From the NCBI RefSeq assembly GCF_011045115.1, contig NZ_JAAKZG010000002.1, forward strand, positions 186,001-250,000: DNA of 64,000 nt, given 5' to 3'. The DNA is from Mesorhizobium zhangyense. GTDB lineage: Bacteria > Pseudomonadota > Alphaproteobacteria > Rhizobiales > Rhizobiaceae. The position numbers and the translations under genes were made by a program. Shown in pieces: positions 26,766 through 34,856 of this stretch (positions are counted from its first letter, which is position 1; every line of letters begins with the position of its first letter). Below the pieces are notes generated by a model. The model searched no databases. It saw nothing but the letters and a program-made list of their open reading frames with translations, and was not told where the DNA came from.

Positions 26766-27641
26766 TCAGTCGCCTCCCAGGGGTCGCTCCCCGGCAAACA
26801 GCGGCGCATGCGCGGCGATCAGCGCGGCCATCCGTTCGATGACCTTTCGTACCTCGGGGCGGTGGCGGTCGTCGTCATGCATGACGATCCACTGACGGTG
26901 GTGTAGTTCGGCAATCGGCTCGCCGGCGCGTTCGAGCAGCGGGTCGCGGTCGCCGGCAAAGCAAGGCAGGACGCCGGTGCCGACGCCGGCGCTGATGAGA
27001 TCGTAGAGCGTGCGCGGCGTGTTTGCCCAGGCGGCAATCGTCAGGTTCGGTTGCGCATTCGTCCAGCGGGCCGACGGCGTGGCGGCGTCGTCGGGCGCGA
27101 TCGCCACCCAGTTCTCGGCCCCCTGCACCGGCTGGTTGCGCGCCCTGAAGGGCGCATAGGCGACTTCACCCGCCGGCCGTGACGCCAGATTCATGCCCTC
27201 GGCCGGCCGATTGCGAACGCCGATCTCGACTTCGCGATGGGCGATGTCGAGCCGCGCTTCCGCCGTCTTGAAGCCGATGTGGAAAGGGTCGTCGGGCGTC
27301 CATAGCCGCGAGAAATTGGCCGAGAGCAGATTGGCGATCCAGGTACCGGCCGATATCCGCACCACCGGGCGTCGCATGTCGGCCGAAAGCCAGTCCTCGA
27401 TGGGTCGGGCGCTCGCCTCCATCGCCTGCGCCTTGGCAAGCAATGCTCGGCCGTCTTCGGTGAGTTCATAGCCGGTCTGGCGGCGGATGAAGAGCCGCCG
27501 CGCGAGCGCCTGTTCCAGCGACAGCATCTTGCGGCCGATGGTGGCCGGGCTGGAGCGCAGTTCGATGGCCGCTGCCGAAAGCCCGCCGCTGCGCGCGACA
27601 TGGATGAAGGCCTTCAGGTCGTTCCAATCGAGATTTTTCAT
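26766..27641 (-). CDS. LysR-family transcriptional regulator
   Basis: 291 residues; the N-terminal winged helix reads DWNDLKAFIHVARSGGLSAAAIELRSSPATIGRKMLSLEQALARRLF, the variant with S/A-T-I-G-R-K typical of the CrgA/AphB-like branch. A LysR substrate domain follows. It lies 125 bp upstream of the flavin reductase operon on the same strand, but the SoxR-like promoter sits between them, so it probably does not belong to that operon. The target is unknown; the divergent neighbour is a 57-residue small gene and then an EamA transporter. Confidence 0.85.
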   Translation of the reverse strand: MKNLDWNDLKAFIHVARSGGLSAAAIELRSSPATIGRKMLSLEQALARRLFIRRQTGYELTEDGRALLAKAQAMEASARPIEDWLSADMRRPVVRISAGTWIANLLSANFSRLWTPDDPFHIGFKTAEARLDIAHREVEIGVRNRPAEGMNLASRPAGEVAYAPFRARNQPVQGAENWVAIAPDDAATPSARWTNAQPNLTIAAWANTPRTLYDLISAGVGTGVLPCFAGDRDPLLERAGEPIAELHHRQWIVMHDDDRHRPEVRKVIERMAALIAAHAPLFAGERPLGGD

Positions 27642-27733
27642 AATTGAAAAAGATAGCGCGAAATCCGCTGGAGATACATCCGAAATCGCCCACTATCTTT
27701 TCGATTATGAACTTCGAACGAAAGGATATGGCC

Positions 27734-27907
27734 ATGGAGCCGCTTCACGTCTGGACGATGATGCAACACGAACTGACCCGAAAATCCCGCGAGCGCCAGC
27801 GCTCGTATAAGGGCGAAGCACAGGAGATTCCCTCGAGAGGCATCCTGCGCAGGCTGTGGTCCGGCCTGTTTCGCAGCCGCCGCGAAAGGCGCGACAACGC
27901 CTGCTGA
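27734..27907 (+). CDS. small basic hypothetical protein
   Basis: 57 residues starting MEPLHVWTMMQHELTRKSRE, very Arg/Lys-rich towards the end (GILRRLWSGLFRSRRERRDN). ATG 27734 has AAAGGA at 27721-27726, 7 nt upstream. The frame is open further up to 27644, but those starts overlap the LysR promoter region and lack a ribosome site. Its amphipathic basic C-terminus recalls small DUF1127-type proteins, though the motif is not a clear match. It is divergent from the LysR gene and may be its target. Moderate confidence that it is translated. Confidence 0.5.
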   Translation: MEPLHVWTMMQHELTRKSRERQRSYKGEAQEIPSRGILRRLWSGLFRSRRERRDNAC

Positions 27908-28036
27908 CCAGCCGGGTGCCACAACCACAAGCCCGGACTGGACCACCCGCAAAAAACATCTTTCGACTATCGGATTCCGAACGTGTTTGTCGCTTGGCGA
28001 CATGCGCGGCCTTTTCGAAACATCGATAGTCGAGCC

Positions 28037-28984
28037 ATGACAGAAACCGCCGTTTCACACGCAGGCTCCCACATCTCTCGGCGCGAGGAGCGCATCGGGA
28101 TGCTGCTGGTGTTCCTGTCGGCGCTGATGTGGAGCTTTGGTGGCGCGATCGCCCGCTTCATCGAGGTTGACGATAGCTGGACGGTCGTGTTCTGGCGCTC
28201 GTTCTGGGCCGCCGTTTTCCTGCTCGGCTTCATGGCCTGGCGCGATGGCCTGCGCGGCACGCTGAAGCTGTTCCGCAGCATGGGCCTGCCCGGCCTTGCG
28301 GTGGCGCTCTGTTTTGCGGTGGCCTCGACCTCTTTCGTCGTCGCGCTCGCCTACACCACGGTTGCCAACATCCTTCTGATGCAGGCCGGTGTTCCGTTGT
28401 TTGCGGCGCTGATCGGCTGGCTGGTGTTCCGCGAACGTGTCAGCGGGCCGACCTGGATAGCCATTGCCGCCGTGATCTGCGGTGTCGCCATCATGGTCTC
28501 GGAATCCTTCAACGGGCAGGTATCGCCCATCGGCGACGGTCTCGCGCTGCTGATTGCCATGGTGTTTTCGATCGCCACCGTCATCACCCGCCGCTTCGCC
28601 CATGTGCGCATGACACCGGCGACGTGCCTGGGCACGATTCTCGCCGGCATTTTTGCGGCCACTCAGGTCGAAGCCTTTGTCGTGTCGCCGCGCGACATGG
28701 GGTTCCTGTTTGCCTTCGGCGCGCTCAATCTCGGGCTCGGCCTTGCCTTCTTCGCCACCGGCGCGCGGCTGGTTCCGGCTGCCATCGCAGCCCTTCTCGG
28801 CTGTTTTGAGCCGATCCTCGGACCCATCTGGGTATGGCTCATCCACGGCGAAGTACCATCGGCCCGCACCATCGTCGGCGGTGCGGTCGTGTTCACGGCA
28901 TTGCTGGTTCACATCGGGCTGGAATTCCGGCGCCAGTCGCGTCCGGTGAGACCGGGCGTCACAGGCATGCCGTCTCCCCATTGA
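28037..28984 (+). CDS. EamA/DMT-family transporter
   Basis: Ten hydrophobic helices in two EamA repeats (about 315 residues): GMLLVFLSALMWSFGGAIARFI, WRSFWAAVFLLGFMAW, YTTVANILLMQAGVPLFAALIGWLVFRERV and, in the second half, LVPAAIAALLGCFEPILGPIWVWLIHGEVPS. Probable metabolite exporter in the inner membrane; substrate unknown. I take ATG 28037 (MTETAVSHAG) as the start; the frame is open to ATG 27983. The region just after carries polyamine-related genes in the same direction, but a 57-bp gap separates it from the next reading frame. Confidence 0.82.
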   Translation: MTETAVSHAGSHISRREERIGMLLVFLSALMWSFGGAIARFIEVDDSWTVVFWRSFWAAVFLLGFMAWRDGLRGTLKLFRSMGLPGLAVALCFAVASTSFVVALAYTTVANILLMQAGVPLFAALIGWLVFRERVSGPTWIAIAAVICGVAIMVSESFNGQVSPIGDGLALLIAMVFSIATVITRRFAHVRMTPATCLGTILAGIFAATQVEAFVVSPRDMGFLFAFGALNLGLGLAFFATGARLVPAAIAALLGCFEPILGPIWVWLIHGEVPSARTIVGGAVVFTALLVHIGLEFRRQSRPVRPGVTGMPSPH

Positions 28985-29041
28985 CATAACTGTTACAGAG
29001 CAGGCAGGTTATGTGATCTTCAACCAGTAAACAGGTATATC

Positions 29042-30550
29042 TTGCGTGAAATAACCGGAAGCATAGAAACCGGAACCAAACCTTCTTCCACAGGCGGCTC
29101 TTCTTTTCCCTCAAGCGGCACCGCCGGGAAAAAACGCCCGCCCGAAATTCCTTCCCCTGAAATTCCCCCGGTTCCAGCCTCTTCCGGCCAGAAGTCCTCA
29201 TTCATTTCCCCAGAGCACGAGGCCGAATATCGCGCCTTCGTCGAAAAACATCCCGACATCGAAGCAGTCGAATTTCTGCTGGTCGATCCCAACGGGATGA
29301 TGCGCGGCAAGTGGGCGCCCGGCGATGCGCTCAAGAAAGCTTTCCAGGACGGCGTCAATTTTCCGATGTCGCTGCACGGCCTCGACGTCTGGGGCCGCGA
29401 GGTCAGCGAGACCGGCCTGCATATCGAAACCGGTGACAAGGACGGCTACTGCCGCGCCACGCGCGGCTCGCTGTCGATCGTGCCGTGGGCCAAGCGCAAG
29501 ACCGCACAGGTGCTGCTCCAGACGTTCTCGCCAGAAGGCGAACCTTTCATGGCCGATTCCCGCCAGGTGCTGAAGCGCAAGGTGGCCGAGGTCAACGCCA
29601 AGGGCTTCTTCCCGGTCGTCGCCTTCGAGCTGGAATTCTATCTCCTCGATCCTGAGGTCGAATGGGACGACGGCATGCCGGCCCCCGTCGGCGCCACCGC
29701 CGGCCCGGACCGGTTGCGCATGTATGGCCTCGACGATCTCGCCGAACATGCCGACCTGTTCGACATGATCCGCGACGCCGCCGACGATCAGAACCTGCCG
29801 ATCGACACCATCATCAAGGAAGCCGCCCCCGGCCAGTTCGAGGTCAATCTCAAGCACCGGGGCGATCCGCTTCGTGCCGCCGACGATGTCATCATGCTCC
29901 AGCGCATCGTCATCGGCTCCGCCCGCGCCCATGGGCTGACGGCCACCTTCATGGCCAAGCCTTTCCTCGAATATGCCGGCAACGGCATGCACGTCCACGC
30001 TTCGATGCTCGACGCCGATGGCCGCAACATCTTCGGCGGTGTTGCGGGTCGCAAGACGCTCGAATCGGCCGTAGCAGGTCTCTTGAGGACCATGCCGGAA
30101 TCGCTGCTCCTGTTCATCAACACCTGGAACGGTTTCAGGCGCATCACGCCGGGTTCCTACGCGCCGACCCGCGCTGTCTGGGGCGAAAACAACCGCTCGG
30201 TCGCCCTGCGCATTCCGGTTTCCTCGGAAGAGAACACGCGGCTCGAGCATCGCATCGCCGGCGCCGATGCCAACCCCTATCTCGTCATGGCGACGCTGTT
30301 GCAGGGCATGGTCGAAGGCATCGAGAACAAGGAAGTGCCGCCGCCGCCCGTTCAGGGCAACGCCTATGACGATGGCGGGCTTTTCCTGCCCGACGACATG
30401 GACGATGCGCTGCAGCTGATGGCCAAGAGCGCTTTCGTCGACAGGGCGCTCGGGCCGTTGATGGCCAAGGTCTACCAGGACCTCAAGCGTGCCGAAATCC
30501 TGGCCTTCTGGGCCGAGATCACGCAGCTGGAACGCACAACCTATCTGTGA
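29042..30550 (+). CDS. PuuA-like glutamine synthetase family protein, second paralog
   Basis: Up to 502 residues. The catalytic domain has VAFELEFYLLDPEVEWDDG, GQFEVNLKHRGDPLRAADD, TFMAKPFLEYAGNGMHVHASMLD, WGENNRSVALRIPVSSEENTR and HRIAGADANPYLVMATLL. It is a diverged paralog of the protein at 18069-19502. No in-frame ATG precedes the conserved region; the only start I find is TTG 29042, which adds an unusual Ser/Pro/Gly-rich leader of about 50 residues (GTKPSSTGGSSFPSSGTAGK), so the N-terminus is uncertain. It lies immediately upstream of potFGHI, which strongly suggests gamma-glutamylation of imported putrescine or spermidine. Confidence 0.82.
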   Translation: MREITGSIETGTKPSSTGGSSFPSSGTAGKKRPPEIPSPEIPPVPASSGQKSSFISPEHEAEYRAFVEKHPDIEAVEFLLVDPNGMMRGKWAPGDALKKAFQDGVNFPMSLHGLDVWGREVSETGLHIETGDKDGYCRATRGSLSIVPWAKRKTAQVLLQTFSPEGEPFMADSRQVLKRKVAEVNAKGFFPVVAFELEFYLLDPEVEWDDGMPAPVGATAGPDRLRMYGLDDLAEHADLFDMIRDAADDQNLPIDTIIKEAAPGQFEVNLKHRGDPLRAADDVIMLQRIVIGSARAHGLTATFMAKPFLEYAGNGMHVHASMLDADGRNIFGGVAGRKTLESAVAGLLRTMPESLLLFINTWNGFRRITPGSYAPTRAVWGENNRSVALRIPVSSEENTRLEHRIAGADANPYLVMATLLQGMVEGIENKEVPPPPVQGNAYDDGGLFLPDDMDDALQLMAKSAFVDRALGPLMAKVYQDLKRAEILAFWAEITQLERTTYL

Positions 30551-30669
30551 ACTACCGGCGCGATTTCGCGCTTGTCGCACTGCAAAAACGCCAATAGGCT
30601 AAACCAAAAACCGCCCGGGGCAGGCTTGGCCCCGGAGCCGGAATGGAACACTAAAAACAGGAGATTGAG

Positions 30670-31767
30670 ATGATACGCAAAGCGCTTTGGCTCACCGCCA
30701 CGACGACTTTCGCAGCGGTTTTGACATTCTCGGCCAACGCGCAGGAGCGCGTCGTCAATGTCTACAACTGGTCGGATTACATCGATGATTCGATCATTGC
30801 CGACTTCACCAAGGAAACCGGCATCAAGGTCGTCTACGACGTCTTCGATTCCAACGAAATCCTCGAAACCAAGCTGCTCGCCGGCGGCAGCGGCTACGAT
30901 GTCGTGGTGCCGACCGCGAACTTCCTTGCGCGCCAGATCACGGCGGGCGTCTTCCAGAAGCTCGACAAGTCCAAGCTGCCGAACCTCTCCAACATGTGGG
31001 ACGTGGTTTCGGAGCGCACCGCCAAATACGATCCCGGCAACGAATACTCCATCAATTACATGTGGGGCACGGTCGGCATCGGCTACAACAAGAAGAAGGT
31101 CGAGGAAGCGCTCGGCACCGACAAGGTCGATACCTGGGAAACGGTCTTCAATCCCGAGAAGCTCGCCAAGCTGAAGGATTGCGGCGTCTACATGCTCGAT
31201 TCGCCGACGGATATGGTCCCGACCGTTCTGAAATATCTCGGCCTCGATACGGAATCGACCAATCCCGACGATCTCGCCAAGGTCGAGGAGACCTTGCTGA
31301 AGGTACGGCCTTTCATCCGCAAGTTCCATTCGTCCGAATACATCAACGCGCTCGCCAATGGTGACATCTGCCTCGCCGTTGGCTGGTCCGGAGACGTGTT
31401 CCAGGCACGCGACCGCGCTGCCGAAGCCAAGCAGGGCGTGGAAGTCGCCTATGTCGTGCCGCAGGAAGGCGCGGAAATGTGGTTCGATCAGATGGCGATC
31501 CCGGCCGACGCCAAGCATGTCGAGGAAGCACATGAATTCCTCAACTACATCATGAAGCCGGAAGTGATCGCGAAGGCGACGAACTTCGTCTACTTCGCCA
31601 ACGGCAACAAGGCCTCGCAGGAGTTCATCGAAAAGGACATCACCAGCGATCCGGCGATTTACCCGGACGAGGCGATGCTGGCCAAGCTGTTCACCGTCTC
31701 GCCCTACGATCCGAAGTCACAGCGCAACATCACGCGCCTTTGGACCAAGGTCGTCACCGGCCAGTAA
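30670..31767 (+). CDS. potF: PotF-type putrescine/spermidine-binding protein
   Basis: Periplasmic solute-binding protein, 365 residues. The signal peptide is about 1-24 (ends LTFSANA), then the family opening ERVVNVYNWSDYIDDSIIADFTKETGIKVVYDVFDSNE, with the polyamine-site Trp/Asp (NWSDYI), NYMWGTVGIGYNKKKVEE, LDSPTDMVPTVLKYLG and WFDQMAIPADAKH. AGGAGATTGAG precedes the ATG. A terminator follows 6 bp after the stop, so the binding protein is probably made in excess over the transporter subunits encoded just downstream. Confidence 0.92.
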   Translation: MIRKALWLTATTTFAAVLTFSANAQERVVNVYNWSDYIDDSIIADFTKETGIKVVYDVFDSNEILETKLLAGGSGYDVVVPTANFLARQITAGVFQKLDKSKLPNLSNMWDVVSERTAKYDPGNEYSINYMWGTVGIGYNKKKVEEALGTDKVDTWETVFNPEKLAKLKDCGVYMLDSPTDMVPTVLKYLGLDTESTNPDDLAKVEETLLKVRPFIRKFHSSEYINALANGDICLAVGWSGDVFQARDRAAEAKQGVEVAYVVPQEGAEMWFDQMAIPADAKHVEEAHEFLNYIMKPEVIAKATNFVYFANGNKASQEFIEKDITSDPAIYPDEAMLAKLFTVSPYDPKSQRNITRLWTKVVTGQ

Positions 31768-31772
31768 CTGAC

Positions 31773-31809
31773 AAAAAGAGCCCCGCGAAAATCTTCGCGG
31801 GGCTCTTTT
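31773..31809 (+). terminator. terminator/attenuator between potF and potG
   Basis: AAAAGAGCCCCGCGAA and TTCGCGGGGCTCTTTT form a near-perfect 16-bp hairpin with a 4-nt loop, ending in a T-run. Because potGHI continue in the same direction, it likely acts as a partial terminator that sets the ratio of binding protein to transporter. Confidence 0.85.
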
Positions 31810-31906
31810 CGGAAGCTCTCCCGCAAGCGCCCGCAAAGGGCCGGGGAGGGACTTCCAGACCATTTAAGTCAGCTAGAGTGGGAATCCGTACAAAGCGGAG
31901 AGGGAC

Positions 31907-33049
31907 ATGAAATCGCTTGGAAGCATTCGCAGGAGCTTTGCGCCGTGGAGCGATCCCGCCGCCAAGCCCTACATCGTCTTTGAAAACGTCACCAAGCGCT
32001 TCGGCGATTTCACCGCCGTCAACGACCTGTCGCTGAGCATTTTCGAGCGCGAGTTCTTCGCGCTTCTCGGCGCGTCCGGCTGTGGAAAATCGACGCTGCT
32101 GCGCATGCTGGCCGGTTTCGACGAGCCGACGTCGGGCCGCATCCTGCTCGACGGTCAGGATCTGCGCGGCATCCCGCCCTACAAGCGGCCGGTCAACATG
32201 ATGTTCCAGTCCTATGCGCTGTTCCCGCATATGACGGTCGAGAACAACATCGCCTTCGGCCTGAAGCAGGAGGGCATGGCGAAAGCCGATATCGAAAAGC
32301 GCGTCGCCGACATGCTCAAGCTGGTCAAGCTGGAGCAGTTCGCCAAGCGCAAGCCGCACCAGCTTTCCGGTGGCCAGCGCCAGCGCGTGGCACTTGCCCG
32401 TTCCGTCGCCAAGCGACCCAAGGTGCTGCTGCTCGACGAGCCGCTCGGCGCGCTCGACAAGAAGCTGCGCGAGGAAACGCAGTTCGAGCTGATGGACCTG
32501 CAGCAGGAACTCGGCCTCACCTTCGTCGTGGTCACCCACGACCAGGAGGAGGCCATGACCATGGCCGACCGCATCGCCATTCTCGACAAGGGCGAAGTCA
32601 TGCAGGTGGCGACGCCGACGGAAGTCTATGAGGCGCCAGCCTCGCGCTTCGTCGCTGGCTTCGTCGGCAACGTTAATATGTTCGAGGGCAAGGTCGCCAG
32701 CCGCGATGCCGGCAGCGCGCGCATTTCGGGCGGCAACGGCCTGACCATCAAGACCGAGAATGCCGGCGATGCTTCAGCCGGAAGCGATGTCGTCTTCGCC
32801 ATCCGCCCCGAGAAGATCAAGGTCTCGTCCAAGAAGCCGGCCGATGCGGAGGCCAATGTCGCTGAAGGCGAAATCTACGACATCGCCTATCTCGGCGACA
32901 TGACCGTCTATCACGTCAGGCTCGCCGACGGGCAGGTCGTCAAGGCAAGCTCGCTCAACGCGGTGCGCATCTCGGAAGACCCGTTGAGCTGGAACGACAG
33001 GGCCTGGATTTCCTTCCGCCCCGATGCGGGCGTGGTTCTGACACGGTAG
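31907..33049 (+). CDS. potG: PotG/PotA-type polyamine ABC transporter ATP-binding protein
   Basis: 380-residue ATPase: Walker A GASGCGKST (residues 55-63), Q-loop FQSYALFPHMTVENNI, signature LSGGQRQRVALARS, Walker B VLLLDEPLGALD and the switch His in VVTHDQEE. The C-terminal third is a TOBE-type regulatory domain (VVFAIRPEKIKV). It energises polyamine import with the two permeases that follow. GGAGAGGGAC precedes the ATG. Spacing to potH is 8 bp. Confidence 0.93.
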   Translation: MKSLGSIRRSFAPWSDPAAKPYIVFENVTKRFGDFTAVNDLSLSIFEREFFALLGASGCGKSTLLRMLAGFDEPTSGRILLDGQDLRGIPPYKRPVNMMFQSYALFPHMTVENNIAFGLKQEGMAKADIEKRVADMLKLVKLEQFAKRKPHQLSGGQRQRVALARSVAKRPKVLLLDEPLGALDKKLREETQFELMDLQQELGLTFVVVTHDQEEAMTMADRIAILDKGEVMQVATPTEVYEAPASRFVAGFVGNVNMFEGKVASRDAGSARISGGNGLTIKTENAGDASAGSDVVFAIRPEKIKVSSKKPADAEANVAEGEIYDIAYLGDMTVYHVRLADGQVVKASSLNAVRISEDPLSWNDRAWISFRPDAGVVLTR

Positions 33050-33057
33050 GTGCGGCC

Positions 33058-34026
33058 ATGACGGATACAGCCATAGCCGCTTCCAGCGCCACCGAATATG
33101 CCGGCAGATCGGGCTTTGCCCGCGCCTTGAACGCCTTCGTCAGCCGCCTCGTCATTATCGTTCCCTATCTCTGGCTGCTGTTCTTCTTCCTCGTCCCCTT
33201 CATCATCGTCTTCAAGATTTCGCTGTCGCAGACGGCCATCGCCATGCCGCCCTACATTCCGGTGCTGGGCTTTGGCGAGGGCCTGAGCGGATTCTGGGCG
33301 CAGCTGAAGCAGCTCAGCATCGACAATTACCTCTGGCTGACGGAAGACGCGCTCTATTTCAACGCCTATGTGTCGAGCGTCGTCATCGCCGGCATCTCCA
33401 CCATCCTGACGCTGCTGGTCGGCTACCCCATCGCCTATGGCATGGCGCGCGCGCCGGCGACGCTGCGGCCGACGCTCTTGATGCTGGTCATCCTGCCGTT
33501 CTGGACTTCGTTCCTGATCCGCGTCTATGCCTGGATCGGTATCCTGAAGCCCGAGGGCCTGCTCAACCAGTTCCTGCTCGCCACCGGCATCATCGACCAG
33601 CCGCTGATCATCCTCAACACCCACACGGCGATCTTCATCGGCATCGTCTATTCCTACTTGCCGTTCATGATCCTGCCGCTCTATTCGGCGCTGGAGAAGA
33701 TGGACTTCTCGCTGATCGAGGCGGCGCAGGATCTCGGCTGCCCGCCGATCAGCGCCTTCTGGAAGATCACCTTCCCGCTGTCGATCCCCGGCGTCGTCGC
33801 CGGCTGCCTGCTAGTGTTCATTCCGGCGGTGGGCGAATTCGTCATCCCCGATCTGCTCGGCGGTTCGCAGACACTGATGATCGGCAAGACGCTGTGGAAC
33901 GAGTTCTTTGCCAATCGCGACTGGCCGGTGTCATCGGCCGTGGCCGTCATCCTGCTTCTGCTTCTGGTGATACCGATCATGATCTTCCAGCATGCGCAGG
34001 CACGCGCTCAGGAACAGGGCAGGTGA
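33058..34026 (+). CDS. potH: PotH/PotB-type polyamine ABC permease
   Basis: Inner-membrane permease of 322 residues with about six helices after a short cytoplasmic N-terminus. The coupling EAA loop reads IEAAQDLGCPPISAFWKITFPLSIPGVVAGCLL, which docks the ATPase. WTSFLIRVYAWIGILKPEG and FVIPDLLGGSQTLMIG are characteristic of PotH/PotB. It is the third gene of potFGHI, with only 1 nt before potI, so the two are translationally linked. Confidence 0.92.
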   Translation: MTDTAIAASSATEYAGRSGFARALNAFVSRLVIIVPYLWLLFFFLVPFIIVFKISLSQTAIAMPPYIPVLGFGEGLSGFWAQLKQLSIDNYLWLTEDALYFNAYVSSVVIAGISTILTLLVGYPIAYGMARAPATLRPTLLMLVILPFWTSFLIRVYAWIGILKPEGLLNQFLLATGIIDQPLIILNTHTAIFIGIVYSYLPFMILPLYSALEKMDFSLIEAAQDLGCPPISAFWKITFPLSIPGVVAGCLLVFIPAVGEFVIPDLLGGSQTLMIGKTLWNEFFANRDWPVSSAVAVILLLLLVIPIMIFQHAQARAQEQGR

Positions 34027-34027
34027 C

Positions 34028-34846
34028 ATGAACAGCAGCTGGAGCCGTTTCAACATCACCTCGATCGTGCTGGGCTTTGCCTTTCTCTATCTGCCGATCG
34101 TGCTTCTCGTCGTCTTCTCCTTCAACGAGTCGAAGCTCGTCACCGTCTGGGGCGGGTTCTCGACCAAGTGGTACGGCACCCTGTTCCAGAACAAGGGCCT
34201 GATGGATGCTGCCTGGGTCACCGCCCGCGTCGGCGTCATCTCGGCGACGGTCGCCACGGTGCTCGGCACGCTGGCAGCACTCACGCTGACGCGTTACACG
34301 CGTTTTCGCGGACGGGTGCTGTTTTCGGGCATGGTGTTCGCGCCGCTGGTCATGCCGGAAGTCATCACCGGCCTGTCGCTGCTGCTTTTGTTCGTGGCGG
34401 TCGGCCTCGACCGCGGCTTCCTGACGGTGACGCTGGCGCACATCACCTTCTCCATGTGCTTCGTCGCCGTCGTCGTGCAGTCGCGCCTGCTCACCTTCGA
34501 CCGGTCGCTGGAGGAAGCAGCGATGGATCTCGGCGCGCCGCCGGTAAAGACCTTCTTCCAGATCACGCTGCCGGTCATCCTGCCCGCGATCGTCTCCGGC
34601 TGGATGCTGGCCTTCACCCTGTCGCTCGACGATCTGGTGATCGCAAGCTTCACCTCCGGTCCGGGCGCGACCACCTTGCCGATGAAGATCTATAGCCAGG
34701 TGCGTTTGGGCGTGACGCCGGAAATCAATGCGGCCTGTACCATCCTGATCGCGGTTGTGGCGGTCGGGGTGATTGCGGCTTCGGTGGTTAACAAGCGCCG
34801 TGAGGTCCAGCGCCTGCGCGACGAACAGGCGGCCCAGCGCGGGTAA
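34028..34846 (+). CDS. potI: PotI/PotC-type polyamine ABC permease
   Basis: 272-residue permease starting at ATG 34028 (MNSSWSRFNITSIVLG). It has six helices and the coupling loop EEAAMDLGAPPVKTFFQITLPVILPAIVSGWML. The typical VWGGFSTKWYGTLFQNK and LDDLVIASFTSGPGATTLPM segments are present. It is the last gene of the pot operon and ends 10 bp from the stop of the convergent AsmA-family gene, with no obvious terminator between. Confidence 0.92.
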   Translation: MNSSWSRFNITSIVLGFAFLYLPIVLLVVFSFNESKLVTVWGGFSTKWYGTLFQNKGLMDAAWVTARVGVISATVATVLGTLAALTLTRYTRFRGRVLFSGMVFAPLVMPEVITGLSLLLLFVAVGLDRGFLTVTLAHITFSMCFVAVVVQSRLLTFDRSLEEAAMDLGAPPVKTFFQITLPVILPAIVSGWMLAFTLSLDDLVIASFTSGPGATTLPMKIYSQVRLGVTPEINAACTILIAVVAVGVIAASVVNKRREVQRLRDEQAAQRG

Positions 34847-34856
34847 GCGAGAAGGT

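Noticed and set aside
26766-27641. LysR gene considered as the regulator of the SoxR-box operon
   Set aside because: The promoter shows MerR-family geometry (19-bp spacer, CCTCA arms), not a LysR site; proximity alone is weak evidence.
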